From Phormidesmis priestleyi (GTDB lineage Bacteria > Cyanobacteriota > Cyanobacteriia > Phormidesmidales > Phormidesmidaceae): DNA of 10,961 bases. This document shows, in pieces, positions 1 through 5,541 of the stretch. The notes beneath the pieces were generated by a model, which saw only the letters and a list, made by a program, of their open reading frames with translations, did not search any database and had not been told where the DNA came from. Both the position numbers and the translations under genes were made by a program. Location: the NCBI GenBank assembly GCA_003242115.1, contig QBMP01000140.1:1-10961 (forward strand). The letters run 5' to 3'. Every line of letters starts with the position of its first letter. Position 1 is the first letter of the stretch.

Positions 1-1169
1 ATCCTTTTCCGCCCGAACCGCTGTTAGATGAAGCGCCTCCAGGCTACAACTGGCGCTGGCACTGGCCGAGTGCGTACAGCTTTTGCACGGGTCAAAAGCC
101 TGCTACGAACCAGGTGCGAATTTTGGATGCGGGCTGCGGTACGGGTGTCGGTACGGAGTATCTGGTGCATCTCAATCCTGAGGCTGAAGTGGTGGGGATG
201 GATTTGAGCGCAGGGGCGATCGCGGTCGCTACCGAACGCTGTCAGCGCTCTGGGGCAAACCGGGTCACCTTTCACAACCTCAGTATTTACGATGTCGATC
301 AAATTCCGGGTGAGTTTGATCTAATCAACTGTGTGGGCGTGCTGCACCACATGCCCGACCCGGTTCGCGGCATTCAGGCACTGGCGACTAAGCTCAAGCC
401 GGGCGGCATTCTCCATATATTTGTCTATGCCGAACTAGGCCGCTGGGAAATTCAGCTCACGCAAGAAGCGATCGCGCTATTGCAGGGGCCAAGCCGCCAG
501 GGTGACTATAAAGACGGTGTGCAGGTAGGCCGCACTTTATTTTCATCGCTGCCGGAGCAAAACCGCATCCGGCAGCGTGAGCAAACCCGCTGGGCTCTGG
601 AAAATCAGCGAGATGAGTGCTTTGCCGATATGTATGTGCATCCACAGGAAATTGACTACAACGTCAAAACCCTGTTTGAGCTGATCGATGCTTCTGGGCT
701 AGAGTTTGTCGGCTTTTCTAATCCGCAGTATTGGGATCTGTTCCGACTGATTGGGAGTGCGCCGGATCTGATGGAGCGCGCTAGTGGGTTGGCGGAGCGC
801 GATCGCTACCGTCTGATCGAAGTACTCGATCCAGAAATTACTCACTATGAATTTTTTCTCAGCCGCCCGCCGCTCAGCAAAATCGACTGGAGCGATGACA
901 AGCTGCTGCAAACAGCGATTCCAGAGCGTCATGCCTGTATGGAAGGCTGGCCTAGCCGCAGTTTTTTTAACTACGACTATCAGGTGGTTTCGGTGAGCGC
1001 TGAGGAGTTTGCGTTTTTAGAAAAGTGTGAGCCGCAGCAGGCTCATTCGGTAGCGGAGATTCTGGCTGATCTGGGGTTGGCCAGTGGGTTGGCCAGTGGG
1101 TTGGCCAGTGGGCTGGATTTGGTGCGATCGCTCCAAGCCCGTCAGCTGATTATGCTACAGCCGCTATAG
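1..1169 (+). CDS. Class I SAM-dependent methyltransferase, 5'-truncated by the window edge
   Basis: Transfers a methyl group from S-adenosylmethionine to an unidentified substrate; probably cytosolic, as no membrane segment is seen. The frame is open from the left edge (first full codon at 3, 388 residues visible). Residues before the GTG at 114 look like real protein: a Trp-rich stretch, YNWRWHW, about 20 residues before the SAM-binding loop. Starting at 114 would place motif I (LDAGCGTG) at residue 4 and delete the first strand of the Rossmann fold, so the true start lies upstream, outside the window. After motif I come the acidic end of strand 2 (VVGMDLS), the motif IV region (FDLINCVGVLHHMPDP) and KPGG. 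The C-terminal half (ADMYVHPQEIDYNVKTLFEL, then FSNPQYWDL) resembles a region found in cyanobacterial proteins of this type; I do not know its function. Near the C-terminus lies a threefold Gly-Leu-Ala-Ser repeat. It is followed by the ATP synthase cluster on the same strand with no clear terminator between. Family call is firm; substrate unknown. Confidence 0.85.
   Translation, partial: PFPPEPLLDEAPPGYNWRWHWPSAYSFCTGQKPATNQVRILDAGCGTGVGTEYLVHLNPEAEVVGMDLSAGAIAVATERCQRSGANRVTFHNLSIYDVDQIPGEFDLINCVGVLHHMPDPVRGIQALATKLKPGGILHIFVYAELGRWEIQLTQEAIALLQGPSRQGDYKDGVQVGRTLFSSLPEQNRIRQREQTRWALENQRDECFADMYVHPQEIDYNVKTLFELIDASGLEFVGFSNPQYWDLFRLIGSAPDLMERASGLAERDRYRLIEVLDPEITHYEFFLSRPPLSKIDWSDDKLLQTAIPERHACMEGWPSRSFFNYDYQVVSVSAEEFAFLEKCEPQQAHSVAEILADLGLASGLASGLASGLDLVRSLQARQLIMLQPL
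1074..1116 (+). repeat. 12-bp in-frame tandem repeat in the methyltransferase
   Basis: Three exact copies of GGGTTGGCCAGT (1074-1085, 1086-1097, 1098-1109) are followed by a partial fourth, GGGCTGG. Each copy encodes Gly-Leu-Ala-Ser, in frame, about 20 residues before the protein's C-terminus. Exact identity at the DNA level, including third codon positions, suggests recent slippage rather than an old conserved motif. Confidence 0.95.
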
Positions 1170-1184
1170 CCTTAGCGCCAAATC

Positions 1185-1236
1185 TATGATCAAAACTTTT
1201 TTCTTAAGTATTGATTGTTGCCATGATATGATCAAA
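1185..1236 (+). repeat. Direct repeat TATGATCAAA x2 upstream of atp1
   Basis: The 10-bp sequence TATGATCAAA occurs at 1185-1194 and 1227-1236, 42 bp apart, which is four helical turns. Each copy contains the palindrome TGATCA. They lie between the methyltransferase stop and atp1, upstream of the promoter candidate. A regulator binding both sites on one DNA face is an inference only. Confidence 0.5.
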
Positions 1237-1243
1237 TCGAAGT

Positions 1244-1271
1244 TTGGCAGGGGTTGGCTCTGACCTACAGT
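1244..1271 (+). promoter_or_regulatory. Candidate sigma-70-type promoter of the atp cluster
   Basis: TTGGCA (1244-1249, five of six matches to TTGACA) is followed after 16 bp by TACAGT (1266-1271, four of six matches to TATAAT). A small palindrome, CCTAC-A-GTAGG (1264-1274), covers the -10 element and could be an operator. The distance to the atp1 start would give a leader of about 70 nt, rich in T-runs. Another -10-like hexamer (TATGAT, 1227-1232) has no good -35. Tentative; transcript 5' ends would decide. Confidence 0.3.
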
Positions 1272-1349
1272 AGGTTGATTTCACAAACTTTTTCACACTT
1301 TTTTGCATCCTAATTTTTTTCGCGCCCTGATTTTTTCGCACTCTGCTAG

Positions 1350-2150
1350 ATGGATTCTGCTACCGTGATCTCTGCTGAAAATTCGACCCAGAACTTAAGT
1401 GGAAAGCCCAATAGGAAGCAAAATAGAGCCCTCAGAGAATATCCTTCTGAATATTCTGGCTTACGTCTAGGAAGCATTCATCCGATCACTATCGAGGATG
1501 CGATTGACGCTGAGCCGATAGAGTTAACCGAAAATGGCGTAAGAAATGGTGTAATTAGTCGGCTAGCAAACCCAGGCAGTATTGCTCCAAAGGCGCTTAC
1601 TGCATCTTTTGCTTCCATTCAGTCTGGGCCAGAACCTGGGCCAACTCAACATAGTTCTGTTGAAGCTGCCGAAAGCAGTGAGGTTCTGCTGCCGCCGCCT
1701 TCTGAGGCGTCCATGCAAGACTTCTACCAGCTACAGCAAAATCTACTGGGTTTGACCGCTGCTTTCGGGGCTGTCATATTTTTCTGTGTCTGGGGAGCCT
1801 ACTCCCTGCAGATTGCTCTCGACTACATGTTGGGTGCTGTTGCAGGTGTTGTATACCTCAAGATGCTAGGGGAAAACGTCAGCGCCATTGGTCGGCAAAG
1901 CAAAAACTCAAGCACTGGACGACTGGCTATTTTTGCAGGCGTGATGATCGTTGCCCTGCGATGGGATCAATTAGAAGTCATTCCTGTCTTTTTGGGTTTC
2001 TTGACTTATAAAGTCGCCATTATGGCCTACGTCCTTTGGCCAATCATTAAGCCTCAGCCAGTTTCAGCTCAAGCTATTTCAGTTCGGGCGGTGGTGGAAG
2101 TTCAGGCGGCTGAAATGCAAAGCCCTCACCCTCAAGACAACGCCGTCTGA
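1350..2150 (+). CDS. atp1: ATP synthase accessory protein Atp1 (AtpI-like), with long N- and C-terminal extensions
   Basis: AtpI-family proteins help assemble the c-ring and have been proposed to aid Mg2+ handling; Atp1 is the cyanobacterial member that opens the F0 operon. The recognisable core runs from about residue 122 (MQDFYQLQQNLL) to 232, with four hydrophobic segments near 133-153, 155-172, 191-203 and 208-230. Conserved stretches include GAVAGVVYLKML and IPVFLGFLTYK. Typical cyanobacterial Atp1 is about 115-130 residues; this reading gives 266. The added 121-residue N-terminus is polar and Pro/Ser/Glu-rich with no membrane segment, and about 34 residues follow the core. The ATG at 1350 has no visible Shine-Dalgarno sequence. 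The conserved ATG at 1713 has GAGG (1704-1707) five bases upstream and is a serious alternative start, giving 145 residues. I keep 1350 because the frame stays open for 121 codons. The core call is firm; the start is not. Confidence 0.8.
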   Translation: MDSATVISAENSTQNLSGKPNRKQNRALREYPSEYSGLRLGSIHPITIEDAIDAEPIELTENGVRNGVISRLANPGSIAPKALTASFASIQSGPEPGPTQHSSVEAAESSEVLLPPPSEASMQDFYQLQQNLLGLTAAFGAVIFFCVWGAYSLQIALDYMLGAVAGVVYLKMLGENVSAIGRQSKNSSTGRLAIFAGVMIVALRWDQLEVIPVFLGFLTYKVAIMAYVLWPIIKPQPVSAQAISVRAVVEVQAAEMQSPHPQDNAV

Positions 2151-2201
2151 GTTGGCCTTGTCCGTTTGCTGGGTCTGCGCGGCTGGCATTGAGCTTATCG
2201 T

Positions 2202-2233
2202 AAAAGCCCTTAGAAAAAGTTTCTCGGCCTTTT
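2202..2233 (+). other. Intercistronic stem-loop between atp1 and atpB
   Basis: A hairpin is built from AAAAGCC (2202-2208) against GGCCTTTT (2226-2233, one bulged C) and an inner AGAAA (2212-2216) against TTTCT (2220-2224) with a three-base loop. In all about 12 pairs form, broken by a small internal loop. The U-run is part of the stem and is followed by GG, so this is a weak terminator at best. An RNA-stability or processing element is also possible. Confidence 0.45.
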
Positions 2234-2271
2234 GGCGCATTCTCTAGCGCACCTCTTATTTTGATACTCGA

Positions 2272-3042
2272 ATGGTCATGCTAAATACCCTGCACTTAAT
2301 AAACTCCTCAATTTGGGCTGGCCCACTAGCCAAGCTCGAACTGGGCAATCACTATTATTGGACGCTGGGAGGACTCAAGTTACACGGTCAGGTCTTTCTA
2401 GTTTCTTGGTTTGTCGGCGCGCTCATTATCGGTGTGGCCTTTCTTGCGAGCCGCAAGATAGAACGAGTGCCCTCCGGCCTGCAAAACTTCATGGAATATG
2501 CGCTGGAATTTATTCGTGACCTAGCTAAAGACCAAATTGGCGAAAAGGAATATCGCCCTTGGGTACCTTTTATTGGCACTCTGTTCCTGTTTATATTTGT
2601 CTCTAACTGGTCAGGCGCACTGATTCCTTGGAAGCTTATTCACATTCCAGGAGGCGCTGAACTGGCGGCCCCCACTAACGACATCAATACAACGGTAGCG
2701 TTGGCTTTGTTGACTTCGCTAGCTTACTTTTATGCAGGCTTTCGCAAGCGCGGACTGGGCTACTTTGCGAAGTACATTGAGCCGATTCCGCTGCTCATGC
2801 CAATCAACATCTTAGAAGATTTTACCAAGCCACTTTCTCTGAGCTTCCGTCTGTTTGGTAATATTTTGGCAGATGAATTAGTGGTGGCCGTATTGGTGCT
2901 ATTGGTGCCACTGTTCGTGCCGCTGCCAGCGATGGCGCTGGGCCTATTTACCAGTGCGATTCAGGCACTTATTTTTGCCACGCTAGCCGCCGTATACATT
3001 GGTGAAGCCATTGAGGGTCACGGCGAAGAAGAGCATGGCTAA
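2272..3042 (+). CDS. atpB: F0F1 ATP synthase subunit a
   Basis: Subunit a forms the two proton half-channels against the c-ring in the thylakoid (and possibly plasma) membrane. The 256-residue product has the usual length. Hydrophobic segments lie near residues 41-60, 98-118, 141-156, 174-181, 203-226 and 227-245. The family hallmark [11 protein letters not shown] (187-197) contains Arg193, the equivalent of the essential E. coli aArg210, and the last helix shows [17 protein letters not shown]. The acidic, His-containing C-terminal tail (GHGEEEHG) is typical of cyanobacteria. No Shine-Dalgarno sequence precedes the ATG at 2272; a second ATG at 2278 would remove only two residues. Cyanobacterial and plastid naming calls this gene atpI. 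It lies 121 nt after atp1 and is followed within 10 nt by a terminator-like hairpin, unusual inside this operon. Confidence 0.97.
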   Translation: MVMLNTLHLINSSIWAGPLAKLELGNHYYWTLGGLKLHGQVFLVSWFVGALIIGVAFLASRKIERVPSGLQNFMEYALEFIRDLAKDQIGEKEYRPWVPFIGTLFLFIFVSNWSGALIPWKLIHIPGGAELAAPTNDINTTVALALLTSLAYFYAGFRKRGLGYFAKYIEPIPLLMPINILEDFTKPLSLSFRLFGNILADELVVAVLVLLVPLFVPLPAMALGLFTSAIQALIFATLAAVYIGEAIEGHGEEEHG

Positions 3043-3052
3043 GTTCCCTCAT

Positions 3053-3083
3053 AAAAGCTTTCTGACCTTAGAAGGCTTTTTTT
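3053..3083 (+). terminator. Intrinsic terminator or attenuator between atpB and atpE
   Basis: The arm AAAAGCTTTCT (3053-3063) pairs with AGAAGGCTTTT (3070-3080) around a six-base loop: 11 pairs, one of them G-U. Seven T's follow (3077-3083). It begins 10 nt after the atpB stop. By form this is a rho-independent terminator, though the stem is fairly A/T-rich, so read-through is likely. It would split atp1-atpB from atpE and later genes, at least partly. Confidence 0.75.
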
Positions 3084-3194
3084 GGTGAATTTAATTTGCT
3101 AGATGCCAGGGGATGTGGCAGTTTACACAATTTAGATGATTCAACTTGAGCGCGGGAGACTCTCATAAATCTCTTTCTCCACAGGTTTTAAAAA

Positions 3195-3213
3195 TCACAG
3201 TCAAAAGCTGTGA
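3195..3213 (+). other. Small hairpin in the atpE leader
   Basis: TCACAG (3195-3200) and CTGTGA (3208-3213) form a perfect six-pair inverted repeat with a seven-base loop, ending 39 nt before the atpE start. It could be a leader RNA hairpin or a protein site. Its half-sites are in the opposite order to a CRP-type TGTGA-N6-TCACA box, so I do not call one. In 3084-3194 I see no clean -35/-10 pair, although an atpE promoter is expected here if the upstream terminator works. Confidence 0.3.
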
Positions 3214-3222
3214 AAGACCTGA

Positions 3223-3498
<276 letters not shown>

Positions 3499-3506
3499 TT
3501 CAACGG

Positions 3507-3540
3507 TTGGGGCCGGAGGATCTTCCTTCTGCCCCAATTT
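3507..3540 (+). terminator. Strong hairpin just after atpE (terminator or 3'-stabilising element)
   Basis: TTGGGGC (3507-3513) pairs with GCCCCAA (3531-3537). Inside, GGAGGA (3515-3520) pairs with TCCTTC (3524-3529), with one G-U, a C/T mismatch and a three-base loop. That makes 13 pairs starting 8 nt after the stop codon. Only three T's follow, so termination may be incomplete. A structure protecting the 3' end of a short atpE mRNA is equally plausible. Confidence 0.65.
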
Positions 3541-3562
3541 GCTTAGCCTGATTTGCTTTATT

Positions 3563-3587
3563 TAGCGCTTTTGTCGATAGCGCTTTT
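3563..3587 (+). repeat. Direct repeat TAGCGCTTTT x2
   Basis: TAGCGCTTTT occurs at 3563-3572 and 3578-3587, separated by five bases (15-bp period), in the atpE-atpG gap. Each copy includes AGCGCT, a perfect palindrome. Function unknown. Confidence 0.6.
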
Positions 3588-3649
3588 ACAGAAGCTATTT
3601 CAATAAAGCTTATGGAGACTTAATTAGGCGAGTGCATCTTTTCCTGCGT

Positions 3650-3683
3650 ATTTGCAACTATTGAATTTGCGAATATTTGCGAA
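3650..3683 (+). repeat. Iterated ATTTGCGAA motif upstream of atpG
   Basis: ATTTGCGAA occurs at 3665-3673 and 3675-3683, a spacing of 10 bp or one helical turn. A near copy, ATTTGCAA, lies at 3650-3657. The set ends 53 bp before atpG. The regular spacing suggests a protein-binding array, but no known regulator is recognised, and no convincing promoter hexamers were found beside it. Confidence 0.5.
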
Positions 3684-3736
3684 AAGCTCTGGAAAATTAG
3701 CGGTCGAACAATTTCAGCGAGATTGAGAAAAGGATC

Positions 3737-4225
3737 ATGTGGACAGGACTGACATTACTGGCTGTTGAAGCCGCTGAAGCGACTCAAGAGGGCGGCGGGC
3801 TGTTTGATTTAGACGCCACTTTGCCGCTGATGGCCATTCAGTTTTTGATTTTAATGGCTGTGCTGAATGCCATTTTTTACAAGCCGTTGGGTGCAGCTAT
3901 CGATGATCGCGACACCTACGTCCGAGAGGCGAAGGGCAATGCTCAAGAGCGCTTAGCTAAGGCTGAAAAGCTTGCCGCTGAGTACGAGCAGTCGCTGGCA
4001 GGGGCGCGCCGTGAGGCTCGCACTGTGATTGAGCAGGCTCAGGCCGAGGCTCAAAAGCTGGCGGCGCAAAGTCAGGCGGCAGCTCAGCAAGAAGCAGCGG
4101 CTCAGCGCGAGTCGGTGCAGCAAGAGCTAGATAAACAAAAAACGGCGGCGATGTCTCAGCTGGAAACTCAAGTGGGTAGCTTGAGCGATCAGATATTGGG
4201 TAAGTTGCTAGGCTCGGCAGCTTAA
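3737..4225 (+). CDS. atpG: F0F1 ATP synthase subunit b'
   Basis: This is one of the two different b-type subunits whose heterodimer forms the peripheral stalk in phototrophs. The 162-residue product has a short acidic N-terminus ([12 protein letters not shown]), then [31 protein letters not shown], whose hydrophobic part (about 30-47) is the single membrane helix and whose motif is typical of b'. From about residue 55 to the end lies a long, Ala/Gln/Glu-rich helix, a predicted right-handed coiled coil. It lacks the FGLNFDI signature of the b subunit next door. AAGGA at 3730-3734 lies only two bases before the ATG, unusually close, but no better in-frame start exists. The symbol follows cyanobacterial use (atpF' elsewhere; in many bacteria atpG means gamma). 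Confidence 0.95.
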   Translation: MWTGLTLLAVEAAEATQEGGGLFDLDATLPLMAIQFLILMAVLNAIFYKPLGAAIDDRDTYVREAKGNAQERLAKAEKLAAEYEQSLAGARREARTVIEQAQAEAQKLAAQSQAAAQQEAAAQRESVQQELDKQKTAAMSQLETQVGSLSDQILGKLLGSAA

Positions 4226-4227
4226 CT

Positions 4228-4248
4228 TGAGTTGGCTAAAGCCACTTA
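4228..4248 (+). other. Small hairpin after atpG
   Basis: TGAG-T-TGGC (4228-4236, one bulged T) can pair with GCCACTTA (4241-4248) around the loop TAAA, giving eight pairs with one G-U. It starts three bases after the atpG stop. No T-run follows, so it is not a classical terminator. Confidence 0.35.
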
Positions 4249-4259
4249 GGCATTCTCAC

Positions 4260-4287
4260 TCTATAGAGTAGTTTCTATAGAATAGTT
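4260..4287 (+). repeat. Tandem 14-bp repeat with paired palindromes upstream of atpF
   Basis: TCTATAGAGTAGTT (4260-4273) is directly followed by TCTATAGAATAGTT (4274-4287), one mismatch in 14. Each copy centres on a perfect palindrome: ACTCTATAGAGT (4258-4269) and TTCTATAGAA (4273-4282), centres 14 bp apart. The second ends 43 bp before the atpF start. It looks like a double operator or an RNA element; no known factor is recognised. Confidence 0.8.
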
Positions 4288-4325
4288 TTTAGAAGAAGAC
4301 GCAGTAGCAGTATTAGGTATCGAAC

Positions 4326-4850
4326 GTGTTAACGGAAGTGTGGGGGCTGTTGGCCTCTGAAACAAAAGGATTTGGGTTGAACTTCGATATCTTCGAATCG
4401 AACTTGATTAACCTAGCTATTATTATTGGCGTGATTGTCTACTTTGGTCGTGGCTTTTTGGGCGGTAAGCTCAAAGAGCGTCGCGATGCCATTGAAGCGG
4501 CGATTACGCAGGCGGAGTTGCGGCAAAAACAGGCAGCCTCTGCCCTAGCTGAGCAGCAGCAAGAGCTACAGATGGCAAAAAAAGAAGCTGAGCGAATTCG
4601 CACTGAAGCGCAAGTCAATGCGGAAAGCGCTCGTCAGGCGGTGTTGGCGCAGTCGGCCAAAGATATTGAACGGCTCAAAGCATCGGCTGCTCAAGACTTA
4701 ACTTCTCAGCAAGATAAGGTTGTGCAGGAATTGCGTAGGCAGGTTGCAGAGATGGCGATTGAGCGGGTTCGGGGCAATTTGCCTAACGCGCTCAATGAAG
4801 GTGTTCAGGCCAAGCTGGTGGATCAAAGCATTGCGCAGTTAGGCAATTAG
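4326..4850 (+). CDS. atpF: F0F1 ATP synthase subunit b
   Basis: This is the second peripheral-stalk subunit, partner of b'. The 174-residue product shows the family signature FGLNFDIFESNLINLAIIIG (residues 16-35). A single membrane helix spans about 25-41 and is followed by GRGFLGGKLKERRDAIE, where the helix leaves the membrane. A long charged coiled coil runs to about residue 150, ending in a region that contacts delta. The start is GTG at 4326, with a weak AGG (4315-4317) eight bases upstream. A second GTG at codon 5 is possible, but a short hydrophobic N-terminus before FGLNFDI is usual for this subunit, so the first is preferred. It lies 100 nt after atpG, behind the 14-bp tandem repeat, and 24 nt before atpH. 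Confidence 0.95.
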   Translation: MLTEVWGLLASETKGFGLNFDIFESNLINLAIIIGVIVYFGRGFLGGKLKERRDAIEAAITQAELRQKQAASALAEQQQELQMAKKEAERIRTEAQVNAESARQAVLAQSAKDIERLKASAAQDLTSQQDKVVQELRRQVAEMAIERVRGNLPNALNEGVQAKLVDQSIAQLGN

Positions 4851-4865
4851 GATTTAGGAGATTAT

Positions 4866-4869
4866 AGGA
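4866..4869 (+). promoter_or_regulatory. Ribosome-binding site of atpH
   Basis: AGGA lies five bases before the ATG at 4875, in the 24-nt atpF-atpH gap. A second AGGA-like stretch (TTAGGAG) lies further upstream and is too distant. Confidence 0.55.
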
Positions 4870-4874
4870 AAATC

Positions 4875-5423
4875 ATGAGTACTGCTACTTCAGAGGTTGC
4901 TGCGCCTTACGCCCAAGCGCTCCTGTCGATTGCGCAATCGAGCAATCAGGTGGATGAGCTGAGTGCGATCGCCTCTGATCTACTCAACCTGCTTAAGGCA
5001 TCAGGCGACCTATCCGATCTGTTAGCTAGCCCGATTACGAACAGCGACGTTAAAAAAGGCGTGTTGAATACCGTCTTAGGCGACGATGCCAACAGGTCTA
5101 TGAAAAATTTTCTGATGCTGCTAGTGGATCGGGGCCGCATTTATTTGTTGGCGCCGATTTTGCAAGAGTTTCAGGTCAAAGTCCGGGCGCTAAAGCAAAC
5201 GGTTTTAGCTGAAGTGACCTCAGCTATTCCTTTGAGCGATGAGCAAACCGAAACGGTGTGTCAGAAAGTGCAGGGAATAACCCAAGCGACCTCCGTTGAG
5301 ATTGTGGCTCAAGTAGATCCTGATTTGATTGGCGGGGTGATTATTCAAATTGGCTCTCAGGTGCTAGATGCCAGCATTCGAGGTCAGCTTCGCCGGATTG
5401 GCCTACAGCTTGGCGTGTCTTAG
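4875..5423 (+). CDS. atpH: F0F1 ATP synthase subunit delta
   Basis: Delta (the OSCP equivalent) sits on top of the alpha/beta hexamer and ties it to the b/b' stalk. The 182-residue product begins with an N-terminal helical domain (VAAPYAQALLSIA, residues 8-20) as in the family. It ends with the well-conserved C-terminal signature VDPDLIGGVIIQIGSQ followed by VLDASIRGQLRRI (147-175). FLMLLVDRGRIYLL (78-91) is another family-typical stretch. There is no membrane segment. It is named atpD in plastid-style cyanobacterial annotation. Close spacing to atpF indicates co-transcription; 118 nt separate it from atpA. Confidence 0.96.
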   Translation: MSTATSEVAAPYAQALLSIAQSSNQVDELSAIASDLLNLLKASGDLSDLLASPITNSDVKKGVLNTVLGDDANRSMKNFLMLLVDRGRIYLLAPILQEFQVKVRALKQTVLAEVTSAIPLSDEQTETVCQKVQGITQATSVEIVAQVDPDLIGGVIIQIGSQVLDASIRGQLRRIGLQLGVS

Positions 5424-5489
5424 CGGTCTGCTTTGACTATTGCGTATGAGAGCCGCCTTTCAAAAATTTCAAAGAATAATAGTTTTCTG

Positions 5490-5519
5490 TCCATACTTCA
5501 GTCCATATCATCCATATCA
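5490..5519 (+). repeat. TCCATA repeats upstream of atpA
   Basis: TCCATA occurs at 5490-5495, 5502-5507 and 5511-5516; the last two extend to TCCATATCA in tandem (9-bp period). They lie 22-52 bp before the atpA start. Low-complexity drift is as likely as a binding site. The rest of the 5424-5541 gap shows no hairpin or clean promoter. Confidence 0.4.
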
Positions 5520-5541
5520 GTAGTTAGTAGAGTGACTCCTA

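Noticed and set aside
114..116. GTG as the start of the methyltransferase
   Set aside because: It would begin inside the first strand of the SAM-binding fold, with motif I at residue 4; the frame is open upstream to the window edge with protein-like sequence, so the gene is truncated by the window.
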